Source of the DNA: Terriglobales bacterium
Lineage (GTDB): Bacteria; Acidobacteriota; Terriglobia; Bryobacterales; Bryobacteraceae
Direction of reading: 5' to 3'
DNA length: 64,000 nucleotides
Assembly: GCA_027485675.1 (NCBI GenBank)
Contig: JAIXQP010000025.1
Span: forward strand, 186,001-250,000
Made by a program: the position numbers and the translations under genes. Positions 46,111 through 56,037 of this stretch are shown here, piece after piece. The notes under the pieces are model-generated. The model was given only the letters and a program-made list of their open reading frames with translations, was not told where the DNA came from and made no database searches. Every line of letters starts with the position of its first letter. Position 1 is the first letter of the stretch.

Positions 46111-47430
46111 TTACACCGCCGTCAATTCGGGAATCTTGCCGGTGCTGTCGGCAAAGCGGTCCAGCCGCACGCCGACGCGATCAAGCAGCGTCAGATGCAG
46201 GTTCGCCAGCGGCTCCGGCTTCGTGTACCGCAGGTGCCGGCCTCCCGCCTTCTTGCCCGCCAATCCGCCCGCCACCAGAATCGGCAGATTCACATGGTCG
46301 TGTTTATCGGCGTCGCTCATGCCGCTGCCATAGAGATAAATCGAGTGGTCGAGCAGGCTGCCATCGCCGTCCGGCGTGGCCTTCAGCTTCTCGAGGAAGT
46401 AGGCGAACAGCGAGACATGGAACGCGTTGATCTTCGCCACGCGCGCCAGCTTCTCCGGGTCGCCGCCGTTATGCGTCAACGGATGGTGCGCATCCGGCAC
46501 GCCAATCTCCGGGTAGGTCCGCGTGCTTGTCTCACGCGCCAATTGGAACGTCGTCACCCGCGTCACGTCGCCCTGCAGAGCCAGCACCTGCAGGTCGAAC
46601 ATCAGCTTCGCGTGGTCGGCGTAGGAAGCCGGCACACCCACGGGACGGTCCAAATCCGGCAGTTTCGATTCTGCCGTTGCCTTCTCGGCCTTCTGAATCC
46701 GGCGCTCCACTTCGCGCACCGTGTCCAGATACTCGGACACTTTCGTACGGTCGCTTGCGCCCAACTTGCGTTGCAGGCGGGCGATGTCGGCGCTCATCCA
46801 ATCGAGCAGGCTCGCGTCCTTCCGCAATTCGGCCTGCCGGTCACTCGCGCTGCCGCCGTCGCCGAACAGCCGTTCAAACGCGATGCGCGGGTGCGCCTCG
46901 GCCGGCAGCGGCGTCGTGGGCGAAGACCACGAAAGATTGTTCTGATAGACGCAGGCGTAGCCGTTGTCGCACTGGCCCACCGTGGTCAACAGGTCCATCG
47001 AAAGTTCGAGCGAAGGCAGCCGTGTGCTCTGGCCAATCTGCTGCGCCGCCACCTGGTCTGCCGTCGTGGCCAGATAGTAGTCGGTGCTCTCGGTCCACTT
47101 CGCGGTCGCGGCGCTCAGGAACGACGCGTTCGACGTCGCGTGCGTGCCGGGATAGGCGTTGCGCAGCTCCATATTGGTCAGCACGGAGAGATAGTCCACC
47201 ACCGGCGCGAGGCTGCGCAGCGCGGGCGAGAGCGTCCGCAGGTCGGCGCCCGGCGGCGTCCAATCAGCAATGTGCGCGCCCATGGGCATATAGACATAGC
47301 CCAAACGCCGCACCGGCGCGGCCGCGGCGCTCAGCGCGGGCGCCATCGCATCGAGCAGCGGCAGCGCTAAAGTGGCGCCCAGGCCACGCAATAGAGCACG
47401 CCGGGGCAGGGCTTTCTTCGTGATGATCAT
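46111..47430 (-). CDS. DUF1552 protein, Tat-exported, copy 1
   Basis: Protein of 439 residues with a twin-arginine leader (PRRALLRGLGATLALPLLDA). The DUF1552 domain follows over almost the whole length (RLGYVYMPMGAHIADWTPPG, LSWSSPTTPLPAEAHPRIAFERLFG, MFDLQVLALQGDVTRVTTFQLA, HHPLTHNGGDPEKLARV, LYGSGMSDADKHDHVNLPILVAGG). The family resembles the DUF1501 group, whose fold is of the alkaline phosphatase/sulphatase type, but its activity is not established. It overlaps the DUF1592 gene by 4 bases; the pair recurs at 56030-59208. Confidence 0.92.
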   Translation of the reverse strand: MIITKKALPRRALLRGLGATLALPLLDAMAPALSAAAAPVRRLGYVYMPMGAHIADWTPPGADLRTLSPALRSLAPVVDYLSVLTNMELRNAYPGTHATSNASFLSAATAKWTESTDYYLATTADQVAAQQIGQSTRLPSLELSMDLLTTVGQCDNGYACVYQNNLSWSSPTTPLPAEAHPRIAFERLFGDGGSASDRQAELRKDASLLDWMSADIARLQRKLGASDRTKVSEYLDTVREVERRIQKAEKATAESKLPDLDRPVGVPASYADHAKLMFDLQVLALQGDVTRVTTFQLARETSTRTYPEIGVPDAHHPLTHNGGDPEKLARVAKINAFHVSLFAYFLEKLKATPDGDGSLLDHSIYLYGSGMSDADKHDHVNLPILVAGGLAGKKAGGRHLRYTKPEPLANLHLTLLDRVGVRLDRFADSTGKIPELTAV

Positions 47431-49694
47431 TGGGCTCTCCTCATCTGAAACGACGGGCTGCCGGCGATCCCCAGGATGAGCGAGGAGAACCGGAAATTGT
47501 TGGTCTGGGCCTGCCGTACGATCTGCCGTACCGCCGGGGCGTCGGTGTATTCCACCCCCCGGCCGAGCGCGTAGGTCAACAGCTTCTCTGTAATGGTTGT
47601 AGCAAAAAGCTCGGGCCGCGTCAGTAGGGCCTTTTCGAGGCCCGCCGCCCCATCGAACTTCGCGCCATCGGGCAAGCCGCCGCTAGAGTCCACCGGCACG
47701 CCATCTTCGGCGCGGCGCCAGCGACCCACGGCGTCGTAGTTCTCAAGCGAAAAGCCCACCGGGTCCATCAGCTTATGGCAGCCCGAACAGGCCGGATTCT
47801 TGCGGTGCTCGGCGAGGCGCTCCCGGACGGTCATCTTCTTCAACGCCGACTTCGTCTCTTCAAGCGCCGGCACGTTCGGCGGCGGCGGCGGCGGCGGAAC
47901 GCCCAGAATGTTATCGAGAATCCATTTGCCGCGAATCACCGGCGAGGTGCGGGTGGCGTAGGAGGTCACGGTCAGAATGCTGCCCTGCCGCAGCAGGCCG
48001 CCGCGTTCGGCGCTCGCGTCGAACGTCACTTTGCGGAAGCGGCTGCCGTAGACATTCGGCACGGCGTAGTGCTTCGCCAATCGCTCGTTCAGAAAGCTGT
48101 AGTTGGCGCTGAGCAGGTCCATCACGCTGCGGTCCTCCCGCAGCACGCTTTCGACAAACAGGTGCGTCTCCTTGCGGAAGGACTTGCGCAGGTTATCGTC
48201 GAAGTCCGGAAACGACCGCATATCCGGCGTAATCGACGCCAGATTCCGTAGATACAGCCACTGGTCCGCAAAGTTCGTCACCAGCATCCGCGACCGCTCA
48301 TCGGCCAGCATGCGGCGGACCTGTTTATCGAGCACCCCCGGCTTCCGCAGCTCGCCCCGTTCGGCCAAGCCCAGCAACTCCTCATCCGGAACGCTACTCC
48401 ACAGGAAGAACGAAAGCCGCGAAGCCAGTTCGAGATCGCTGATCCGGTAGGCCGCCTTCGGCCCGACGCCCGCCGGGTCCTGCTCCACACGGAAGAGAAA
48501 CTCGGGGCTCACCAGCACCGCCCGCAGCGCCATCTCGATGCCCGGCTCGAAGCCTTCCTTGGCCTGGGTCTCGCGGTAGAACTTCATGGGCACGGCCAGG
48601 TCCGCCGCCTTCACCGGCCGGCGATACGCCCGGCGGGCCAGATTGCTCACAATCTTGCTGGCGCACGCTTCGTCCTGCGTCGAGCAGACAAAAATCGCCC
48701 GCCGGCTCGGCGTATCGCCGGGGCCCTTGGCGTTGTACGGCCCGTTCACCGTCACCGAAAACACGGCCGGCGTAATCCGCGGATGGCGATCCATATTGAA
48801 GTGCGCCTGGTAAGGCTGCCGCTCGGTTTCGAGCATCGCCGAAGCCTGCTTCGGGAACACCGCCGCCACCGTATGCGGCCCCGCGCTCACCCGGATCCGG
48901 ACGTTGAACTCGCGATCGACTCCCGAATGATCCTGCCCTGGAGCCGGCGGCTTAGCCAAAAAGGCCTGGATGCGTTCGCCATCGAGCAGCAGCTCTACGG
49001 CGTGTTGCCCCCGCAGCCCTTCGACGTGCTCGTTCCGGTCGCGCTGTAGCCGGACTTGAATCTCATATTCGGCATCGAGCGGGAACGTATACCGCACCGC
49101 CGTGCCGCCCCGCGTCCCCAGCGGCATGTCTTCGAAATGCTCTTCCTGCGTCAGATCCGGCGGCAGCATCACGGTCTCGCCGCCCGGCTGCTTCGGCGCA
49201 ATGCCAATGGCCAACCGGCTGATCTTCCGCGCCGCGCCCAGATAGCGTTCGAGCAGCGTCGGCGAAAGATTGCCCACGGTTACGTTATCGAACCCGTGGC
49301 TCGCGTCATCGGCCGGCAGCAGGCTCGTCACATCCACGTCCAGCGCCAGCAGATCGCGGATCGAGTTCTGATACTCCGTCCGGTTCAGCCGCCGGAACGT
49401 ATCGGTGCGGCCAGGGTTCACGGGGCCGCTGTCGAGCCTCTCTTCGAGCGAAGCCACCAGCGTCTGATACTCCGGCTCCTTCGGCCGCGGCAAACCCACG
49501 GGCGGCATCGTCCGGCCCCGCACCCGTCGCAACACTTTCTCCCACGTCGCGGCATCGTCCGGCTTCGCCGTGTCGAGCGCCAGTCCCGCGGCCTTCGACT
49601 GCGTGTTGTGGCACCCGATGCAGTACTGATTGATCACCGGCTGTTGGGCCAGCAGCAACGCCGGGAAGAAGGCTGCTACGCGGAGCATGACCAA
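47427..49694 (-). CDS. DUF1592 planctomycete-type cytochrome protein, copy 1
   Basis: Exported haem protein of 755 residues carrying the DUF1587, DUF1595, DUF1592, DUF1588 and DUF1585 blocks in that order. A signal peptide ends near residue 16. An N-terminal CIGCH (about 23-27) and a second CSGCH before the DUF1585 part can each bind covalent haem. Family landmarks include FRRLNRTEYQNSIRDLLALD, FLFRVEQDP, SRLSFFLWSSVPDEELL and HKLMDPVGFSLENYDAVGRWR. About 130 more residues than copy 2, mostly a jelly-roll insertion near 190-310. Role unknown; electron transfer coupled to DUF1552 is a guess. Confidence 0.93.
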   Translation of the reverse strand: MVMLRVAAFFPALLLAQQPVINQYCIGCHNTQSKAAGLALDTAKPDDAATWEKVLRRVRGRTMPPVGLPRPKEPEYQTLVASLEERLDSGPVNPGRTDTFRRLNRTEYQNSIRDLLALDVDVTSLLPADDASHGFDNVTVGNLSPTLLERYLGAARKISRLAIGIAPKQPGGETVMLPPDLTQEEHFEDMPLGTRGGTAVRYTFPLDAEYEIQVRLQRDRNEHVEGLRGQHAVELLLDGERIQAFLAKPPAPGQDHSGVDREFNVRIRVSAGPHTVAAVFPKQASAMLETERQPYQAHFNMDRHPRITPAVFSVTVNGPYNAKGPGDTPSRRAIFVCSTQDEACASKIVSNLARRAYRRPVKAADLAVPMKFYRETQAKEGFEPGIEMALRAVLVSPEFLFRVEQDPAGVGPKAAYRISDLELASRLSFFLWSSVPDEELLGLAERGELRKPGVLDKQVRRMLADERSRMLVTNFADQWLYLRNLASITPDMRSFPDFDDNLRKSFRKETHLFVESVLREDRSVMDLLSANYSFLNERLAKHYAVPNVYGSRFRKVTFDASAERGGLLRQGSILTVTSYATRTSPVIRGKWILDNILGVPPPPPPPNVPALEETKSALKKMTVRERLAEHRKNPACSGCHKLMDPVGFSLENYDAVGRWRRAEDGVPVDSSGGLPDGAKFDGAAGLEKALLTRPELFATTITEKLLTYALGRGVEYTDAPAVRQIVRQAQTNNFRFSSLILGIAGSPSFQMRRAQ

Positions 49695-49711
49695 ACTATA
49701 TCGCGGTCACG

Positions 49712-50374
49712 TTACTCCCAGGGACGGTCTTTCACGAAGCCGGCGTGTTCCACCAGCGGCTGGTCCGTGCGGAAGTACTTCTGATAGGCCGCAATCCAAT
49801 CGGTGGCGATGTCTTCCTGCGCCGTCGCCAACTCCAGGCGCCCGTTGCAAACCATCTTCCGCAGATAGTCTTCGAGCGCGTCCTTCACGCGCGCCGTCCA
49901 CACGCTGCCGCCATACGGCTGCGGCCACAGGTTCCGCACGTCCTCGGCGCCGCCGAGCGCCGGGGTGATCAGGTAGTCCACCTCGTAAGCGCGCGGCTGC
50001 GGATTGCGGATGCCGTACTTGGCAAACACCTGCTCGGCCATAGCCCGCGGGGCAATGCGGTCGTCGTCCTGCGCCAGCGCCACACAGACCTCGGCCTGAG
50101 TCATGGGCCGTGTCGCGCCCGGCGTCAGCGCCGCATTCGGCAGCTCCGGCCGGCTCCGCATCAGCCACAGGCCGGCCGCCACCAGCAAACACGCCGCCGC
50201 CGCATACCGCCACCACGCCACCGGCCGCCCGCCCCGATGGATCGCCGAAAACTCCCGCAACGCGCCTGCAAGCTCCGCATACCGCGCCCGGCAGTGCGGG
50301 CAACCCTCGAGATGCTCCCTCGCCCCCTCGCCGTCCATAATCGCCATCAGCTCCGCGTCGGTGCAGTGTTTCAT
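49712..50374 (-). CDS. Zinc-finger anti-sigma factor with periplasmic domain
   Basis: Membrane regulator of 220 residues whose start overlaps the ECF sigma stop as ATGA. The cytoplasmic part has the anti-sigma zinc motif HLEGCPHC (HxxxCxxC, about residues 23-30). A transmembrane helix follows (YAAAACLLVAAGLWLM, about 60-78), then an extracytoplasmic domain of about 140 residues with several Trp and Tyr but no recognised fold. It should hold the sigma factor inactive until a signal outside the inner membrane is sensed. The downstream DUF1592 gene begins 17 bases later. Confidence 0.88.
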   Translation of the reverse strand: MKHCTDAELMAIMDGEGAREHLEGCPHCRARYAELAGALREFSAIHRGGRPVAWWRYAAAACLLVAAGLWLMRSRPELPNAALTPGATRPMTQAEVCVALAQDDDRIAPRAMAEQVFAKYGIRNPQPRAYEVDYLITPALGGAEDVRNLWPQPYGGSVWTARVKDALEDYLRKMVCNGRLELATAQEDIATDWIAAYQKYFRTDQPLVEHAGFVKDRPWE

Positions 50375-50883
50375 CGCCCCTCCACCGCCGCCAGCTTGCC
50401 GACGGACCGCGCCAACGCCGCCGCCACCGCGCCCAGCGAAATCTCCACCACTTCGGCGATCTCCCGGTACCGTAACCCTTCCGCCCGCAGCAGCAGGCAC
50501 CAGCGGTCCCGCTCCGGCAACGCCGCCACCACGGCCTGCAGCCGCTCCCGCCGGCAGCTCAGCAAAGCCAGCTCCTCGGGCGTCGGCGCCGGATCCAAAA
50601 CCTCCACCGGCTCCACCGTCCGTCCTAGCTGCGTCCGCCGCTGCAGCGCCAGATTATGCCCCACCCGGAACACCCAGCCGCGCAAATTCTCCCGCCCGCC
50701 ATCCCTGTGCAGATGATGGCATAGGGCGAGGAACACCTCCTGCCCCACGTCCTCCGCATCGGCTTTGGGCAGGCCGAGCGCCAGCAGGTACCGCAGCAGC
50801 GGCCCGCGCCACTGCCCGTACATCTCGGCCACCTCTCCGGCCAGCGGCCAGGGCTGACCCGGCCATAACGCTGCATTCGACAC
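50371..50883 (-). CDS. ECF-family RNA polymerase sigma factor heading a long array
   Basis: Sigma factor of 170 residues. Region 2 reads DAEDVGQEVFLALCHHLHRD and LRGWVFRVGHNLALQRR; region 4 reads LPERDRWCLLLRAEGLRYREIAEVVEISLGAVAAALARSV with a helix-turn-helix. Start is a GTG at 50883. It is the first gene of an eight-gene minus-strand run and is divergent (48 bases) from a TonB receptor. The short divergent gap contains neither of the boxes seen at 23590 and 25207, so this sigma factor probably reads a different promoter. Confidence 0.92.
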   Translation of the reverse strand: MSNAALWPGQPWPLAGEVAEMYGQWRGPLLRYLLALGLPKADAEDVGQEVFLALCHHLHRDGGRENLRGWVFRVGHNLALQRRTQLGRTVEPVEVLDPAPTPEELALLSCRRERLQAVVAALPERDRWCLLLRAEGLRYREIAEVVEISLGAVAAALARSVGKLAAVEGR

Positions 50884-50931
50884 TCTCTAAAAATACTCTG
50901 AACAAAGCCGCCGCTGCTGCAATATCCTCCC

Positions 50932-53550
50932 GTGAGCTTTTTTATCCTCTTCGCGGCCACGCTCTCGTTGACCGTCACCGACCCCTCCGGCGCCCCCGTT
51001 AGCGCCTCTGGCCAGCTCGACCAACTCTCGAGCGGCGTCACCACCCGTTTCACGACCAACGCCCAAGGCAAGGCCACCGTCGATGGCCTCTCCGGCCGCT
51101 ACCGCCTCTCCCTCGCGAAGGCCGGCTTCGTCACCCACGCCGAGCTCCTCGATCTCGACACGCCCCAAACGAAAACCATCGTCCTCGCCGTCGGCGCCCC
51201 CACCTATACCGTCGCCGTCATCGGCACCACCCCTCTCCCCGGCCTGAGCCAGACCCGCGACGAAATCGCCGCCCCCGTCCAGGCCGCCACCGCCGCCGAC
51301 CTCACCGCCTCCGGCGCCCTCGACCTCTCCGATTTCGCCAACCGCCGCCTCGCCGGCGTCTTCCTCAACGAAATCCAAGGCAACCCGCTCCAGCCCGATC
51401 TCAACTACCGCGGCTACACCGCCTCCCCCCTCCTCGGCACCCCCCAAGGCGTCTCGCTCTACATGGACGGCGTCCGGCTCAACCAGCCCTTCGGCGACGT
51501 CGTCAGTTGGGATCTCATCCCCCGCATGGCCATCGCCGAAATGTCGCTGATCCCCGGTTCCAATCCCCTCTTCGGTCTCAACACCCTCGGTGGAGCCATC
51601 TCGATGCGGACGAAAGACGGCCGCACCCATCCCGGCTCCGCGCTCACCCTCAGCGGCGGCAGCTTCGGCCGCAAGGTGGGCGAGTTCGAGCACGGCGGCA
51701 GCCTCTCGAACGGCTTCCATTGGTTCACCGGCGGCAATCTCTTCTTCGAAGATGGCTGGCGCGACTCCTCCCCCTCGAACGTCCGCCAGCTCTTCACCAA
51801 AGTCGGCTACCAGCGGGAACGCACCGCCATCGGCCTCACCATGGCCTATGCCAACAACGCTCTGGTCGGCAACGGCCTCCAAGACATTCGCCTGCTCGAA
51901 CGTAACTTCTCAAGCATCAACACCAAGCCCGACTTCACCGGCAACCGTTCCCCCTTCCTGAACCTCACCGTGCAGCGCGCCCTCAGCTCCCGGCTCACCT
52001 TCTCCGCCAACGCCTACTTCCGCCACATCCGCACCCGCACAATGAACGGCGACATCAACGAGGACTCGCTCGACCAGTCCGTCTATCAGCCCAACGCCGC
52101 CGAACGCGCCGCCCTCACCGCCGCCGGATTCACCGGCTTCCCCTTGAGCGGCGAAAACGCGGCCAACACGCCCTTCCCCAAATGGCGCTGCATCGCCAAC
52201 GTCCTGCTGGTGGACGAGCCCGCCGAGAAGTGCAATGGCCTGCTCAACCGGAGCTTGACACACCAGCGCAACTACGGCCTCTCCGGCCAGTTCACCTGGA
52301 CCGGCGGCCGCCACCAGTTCACCGCCGGCGCCGCCTACGACGGCAACAGCGTCGGCTTCAGCCAGTCCACCGAACTCGGCTATCTCAACCCGGACCGGAG
52401 CGTCACCCCCCTCGGCGCCTTCGGTGATGGCATCACCGGCGGCGAAGAGGACGGCGAACCCTTCGACACCCGGGTCAACCTTCGCGGCCGCATCCATACC
52501 GGCAGCCTCTTCCTCACCGATACCTTCCGCCTCGGCCAGGTCCACGTCACCGCCTCCGGCCGCTTCAACAGCACCACCATCGACAACCTCGATCTCATCC
52601 GCCCCACCGCCGGCACCGGCTCGCTCACCGGACGCCATACCTTCAACCGCTTCAATCCCGCCATCGGCCTCACCTACCGCTGGCTCTACGCCAGCTACAC
52701 CGAAGGCAGCCGCGCCCCCACCTCCATCGAACTCGGCTGCGCCGATCCCGAAGCCCCCTGCCGCCTGCCCAACGCCCTGGCCGGCGACCCGCCCCTCAAT
52801 CAGGTGGTTACCCGCACCGTCGAAGCCGGCATCCGCGGCGGCGGCGAAAGCAGCTTCCGGTGGAACGCCGGCTGGTTCCGGTCCGACAACCGCGACGATA
52901 TCCTCTTCGTCGCCTCCGAACAGGTCAGCTACGGCTACTTCCGCAACTTTGGCAAAACGCTCCGCCAGGGCCTCGAGGCCGGGGCCAGCGCCCGCATCCG
53001 CCGCGCCACCCTCGGCGCCAGCTACACCCTCCTCGACGCCACCTTCCGCAGCCCCGAAGAGGTGAACGGCGAAGCCAACAGCTCGAACGACGATGAGTTC
53101 ATCGAGATCCAACCCGGCAATCGGATCCCGCTCATCCCCCGCCACATGACCAAGCTCTATGCCGACGTCCAGGTGACGGAGAAGTTCGTCGTGAACCTCG
53201 GCGTCGTCGGCACGTCCAGCTCCTTCGCCCGCGGCAACGAAAACAACCTCCACCAGCCGGACGGCACCTTCTTCGTCGGCCGCGGCGATTCCCCCGGCTA
53301 CGCGGTCGCCAACCTCGGCGCCCGCTACGACGTCCACCCCCGCGTGGAGCTCTTCGGACAGATCAGCAATCTCTTCGACCGGCGGTTCTACACCGGCGGC
53401 CAACTCGGCCCCGCCGGCTTCACCCTCGAAGGCAACTACGTCGCCCGGCCCTTCCCGGCCGTCGACGGCGAGTTCCCGGTGCGCAACTCAACCTTCTACG
53501 CGCCCGGCGCTCCCCGCGGCATCTGGGGCGGTCTCCGCTTCCGGTTTTAG
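50932..53550 (+). CDS. TonB-dependent receptor, second copy
   Basis: Outer-membrane receptor of 872 residues starting at a GTG. A very short signal-like start ([13 protein letters not shown]) leads into a carboxypeptidase-regulatory domain ([17 protein letters not shown], about 12-80), a plug ([31 protein letters not shown], about 125-155, and [13 protein letters not shown]) and a beta-barrel ending GGLRFRF. The plug and size are closer to classical siderophore or vitamin-type receptors than to the Oar-like protein at 34922. The divergent ECF sigma/anti-sigma genes suggest regulation by them. The last 63 bases overlap the convergent YfhO gene. Confidence 0.9.
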   Translation: MSFFILFAATLSLTVTDPSGAPVSASGQLDQLSSGVTTRFTTNAQGKATVDGLSGRYRLSLAKAGFVTHAELLDLDTPQTKTIVLAVGAPTYTVAVIGTTPLPGLSQTRDEIAAPVQAATAADLTASGALDLSDFANRRLAGVFLNEIQGNPLQPDLNYRGYTASPLLGTPQGVSLYMDGVRLNQPFGDVVSWDLIPRMAIAEMSLIPGSNPLFGLNTLGGAISMRTKDGRTHPGSALTLSGGSFGRKVGEFEHGGSLSNGFHWFTGGNLFFEDGWRDSSPSNVRQLFTKVGYQRERTAIGLTMAYANNALVGNGLQDIRLLERNFSSINTKPDFTGNRSPFLNLTVQRALSSRLTFSANAYFRHIRTRTMNGDINEDSLDQSVYQPNAAERAALTAAGFTGFPLSGENAANTPFPKWRCIANVLLVDEPAEKCNGLLNRSLTHQRNYGLSGQFTWTGGRHQFTAGAAYDGNSVGFSQSTELGYLNPDRSVTPLGAFGDGITGGEEDGEPFDTRVNLRGRIHTGSLFLTDTFRLGQVHVTASGRFNSTTIDNLDLIRPTAGTGSLTGRHTFNRFNPAIGLTYRWLYASYTEGSRAPTSIELGCADPEAPCRLPNALAGDPPLNQVVTRTVEAGIRGGGESSFRWNAGWFRSDNRDDILFVASEQVSYGYFRNFGKTLRQGLEAGASARIRRATLGASYTLLDATFRSPEEVNGEANSSNDDEFIEIQPGNRIPLIPRHMTKLYADVQVTEKFVVNLGVVGTSSSFARGNENNLHQPDGTFFVGRGDSPGYAVANLGARYDVHPRVELFGQISNLFDRRFYTGGQLGPAGFTLEGNYVARPFPAVDGEFPVRNSTFYAPGAPRGIWGGLRFRF

Positions 53551-55614
53551 CCGCCGCATCCAGAGCCCAAGAGCCAGCAGCGTTACGCCGCTCACCAGCG
53601 CCCCCCACCACAAAATCGGGGGGCGAAACTCCATCACCACCGTGTGCGGCCCCGCCGGCACCGTGATCCCACGAAACGCGTAATTCACCGTCCGGATCGG
53701 TACGGGCTGTCCGTCGAGGGTGGCCCGCCAGCCCGGATACTCCGTCTCCGAAGTGACCAGCAACGACGGCCCCGTCGACCGAGTCTCCAGCTCCACCCGG
53801 TTCGAGGCATACTGCACCACGCGAACCTCCCCCGCTGTCGAAACCGGCGCCGGAGTCCCTTCCACCACGGCGGCCCGCCGCAATCCCCCCGGCTCCTTCA
53901 CCAGCTGCGCCAGCCGGCCCCACGCGGCTTCCGAGCCGGCGGCCCACCGGGCCTCGCCCACCAGAAAGAATCGCTCCTGCGGCTGCTGGTTCCGGTACAG
54001 CCGTACGAAAAACTCCTGCGGACGCCGCTCCCACTCCGCCTCCCGGAACTGCTCCTCCGTCACTCCCTGCTGCCACGCGGCCAGCACCCCCACGTTCAGA
54101 AAATCCAGCCACGGCGACGCCACGTCCGTCACCGGCAGGTTCCGCTCCCACGCCTGCCCCCCGGCAAACTGCCGCCGCAGCGCCAGCACCCGCAACGGCG
54201 CGAACGGACTGTCGCCCCCGCTCGCCGGCAGCGTCCGCACCGGCGACGCCATCGAGAAATCGGCCAGCACGTCCATCGAATCGATGCGCCGCGGAGGGAA
54301 CTGCTGGTGGAGCTCGGCCTGCAAATACTCCACCAACCCCGGCGCATTGCCAATCGCCCGTTCATGGCCCTGTAGCCGCCAACTCCCTTCGCCGGTATTC
54401 ATCGGCCGCCGGCTGCCCACCAGCACCAGCTCCACCGCCAGCGCCCCCGCCGCCGCCCACTTCCAGCGCCGGCCCGGCAGCCGCTCCAGCATCAACGCCG
54501 CCGCCAGCGCCATGGCCCCGCAAAACGCCGCCACGAAGAACTCCGGATACCACCCGCTCTGCACCTCACGCGGCATCGCCCGCATCAGCGCCTCCAACCC
54601 GGGCACATGGCTGCCAAAACTCAGCAGCAGCAGCACCAACGCCAACCCCCCGGCCAGCCGGGTCCGGCGTCCCGGCCACGCCAGCGCCCCCAGCGCCAGC
54701 GCCAGCGGCGCCCAGCCGTTGTACAGGTAGAGAAAGGTGTAGTTGTACGGCTCGGTCACCTTTTCCGGTTCGAATACGTGCAGCGCGTCCGGCCAGAAAA
54801 TCGACTTCCAGGCGTTCACCGGAATCCCCCCGCCGTCGGCCCAGTCCGCACGGAACTGCGCCACGCTCAAGCCGGTCAGCTCCATCGTCGGCAGCAGTTG
54901 CACCGCAACCACGCCCACCGCGGCCCCAAACGCCACCGCCACCCTCGGCAGCATCCAGCGGTTGCCCTCGCCAATCGCCCACAAGCCCACCGCGAACAGA
55001 ACCACGGCCGCGTACACGGCATACGTCACGGCGACAAACCCGCTCAGAAAGGCCATCGCCAAACCCAACACCAACGCCAGAAACCAGCGGCGGGAGAACC
55101 CCCGCCGCAGCTCATAAACCCCCAACCAGCAAAGCGGCAACCACGCCGCCGCGCACACCGCGCCCACATGCTGCGCCTGTGTTGCAAAGAAGGCGGAAAG
55201 CTGGAAGCAGGTGCCGCCAAACAGGCTCACCGCCCGCCCACAGCCCATCCGGCGCAGCAGCCAGTACAGCAGCAAACCGGCCAGCATCATATGGGCCACA
55301 TCGAACCACTGCAGCAGATACCCTTCGAGCGGCTGGCTACTCGCGTTCCGCAGCCCCCACAGAATCCAGTTCGGCGGATAAAACGTCTGCGCCTGCACGT
55401 CGGCCACCGCCGGAAAGCCGCAGTAGACGAGCGGGTTCCACAGCGGAAACCGGCCCTCGCGCAGCTCCCGCGCCTGAAAGGTCAGCAGCGGGACGTGAAA
55501 ACCGTAGAGGTCCCACGGAATATGGTGCTTGGGATTGATGAGAACGTGCCGGAAAAAGAGGACCGGCTGCAGCACCAGCAGCGCGATCGAAGCCAGCCGG
55601 GCGAGTACGGTCAT
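53488..55614 (-). CDS. YfhO-like polytopic membrane protein
   Basis: Integral membrane protein of 708 residues in the YfhO group, related to GT-C glycosyltransferases. There are about twelve hydrophobic segments, then a soluble domain of about 200 residues (from about 400 to 660), and a last segment near 670-690. [29 protein letters not shown] near residue 35 is the typical beginning with the acidic residue. In Bacillus, YfhO glycosylates lipoteichoic acid; the acceptor here is unknown. It is last in the right-hand minus-strand array, 12 bases after the small secreted protein. Confidence 0.83.
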   Translation of the reverse strand: MTVLARLASIALLVLQPVLFFRHVLINPKHHIPWDLYGFHVPLLTFQARELREGRFPLWNPLVYCGFPAVADVQAQTFYPPNWILWGLRNASSQPLEGYLLQWFDVAHMMLAGLLLYWLLRRMGCGRAVSLFGGTCFQLSAFFATQAQHVGAVCAAAWLPLCWLGVYELRRGFSRRWFLALVLGLAMAFLSGFVAVTYAVYAAVVLFAVGLWAIGEGNRWMLPRVAVAFGAAVGVVAVQLLPTMELTGLSVAQFRADWADGGGIPVNAWKSIFWPDALHVFEPEKVTEPYNYTFLYLYNGWAPLALALGALAWPGRRTRLAGGLALVLLLLSFGSHVPGLEALMRAMPREVQSGWYPEFFVAAFCGAMALAAALMLERLPGRRWKWAAAGALAVELVLVGSRRPMNTGEGSWRLQGHERAIGNAPGLVEYLQAELHQQFPPRRIDSMDVLADFSMASPVRTLPASGGDSPFAPLRVLALRRQFAGGQAWERNLPVTDVASPWLDFLNVGVLAAWQQGVTEEQFREAEWERRPQEFFVRLYRNQQPQERFFLVGEARWAAGSEAAWGRLAQLVKEPGGLRRAAVVEGTPAPVSTAGEVRVVQYASNRVELETRSTGPSLLVTSETEYPGWRATLDGQPVPIRTVNYAFRGITVPAGPHTVVMEFRPPILWWGALVSGVTLLALGLWMRRLKPEAETAPDAAGSAGRVEG

Positions 55615-55626
55615 GTTCTCCGCGGG

Positions 55627-56037
55627 CTAAGTCAGCCGCTTTAGTCGAACCATCTGTCCGCTGCCCGGCCGCACGAACGCACCGCTCTTGGCCCCGGCCC
55701 GGGTCGAGCTCTCCCGCTCGCGCGTCAGCTCCAATTCGCCGTTCACCAGGCGCCCCGTGAACCGCACCTTCGTATCGTTAATCTCGTTGCCGGCCTGCTC
55801 CGGGGTAATCACCACAAACGTCACCAGCTCCCCCGCCACCACGCCCGAGGCAATCGGCGTGCTCTGGTGGTCGCCATACTGCTTCCCGCCCAACGCCGTG
55901 CCCTTCTGTACGAACTGAAACGAAACCTGAATCGGGTCGCGATCCGGCCGTCCGCTCGCAATCTCGCCCACCCAAATCCCGGTCAGGTCCGCCGCCCAGG
56001 CGCTTCCCGCCAGCAGCAGCAAGGCCAGGCTACGCAC
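55627..56037 (-). CDS. Small secreted beta-rich protein
   Basis: Exported protein of 136 residues that I do not recognise by name. The signal peptide (MRSLALLLLAGSAWA, cut near residue 15) is followed by DLTGIWVGEIASG and repeated amphipathic strands with F-T-G-R-L-x-x-G-E-L-E-L-T-R-E, a pattern typical of small lipocalin-like barrels. Its start overlaps the DUF1552 gene end by 8 bases, so it is probably translated together with the DUF1552/DUF1592 pair and may be a third component of it. Copy 1 of the pair has an ankyrin protein in the same place. Confidence 0.6.
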   Translation of the reverse strand: MRSLALLLLAGSAWAADLTGIWVGEIASGRPDRDPIQVSFQFVQKGTALGGKQYGDHQSTPIASGVVAGELVTFVVITPEQAGNEINDTKVRFTGRLVNGELELTRERESSTRAGAKSGAFVRPGSGQMVRLKRLT

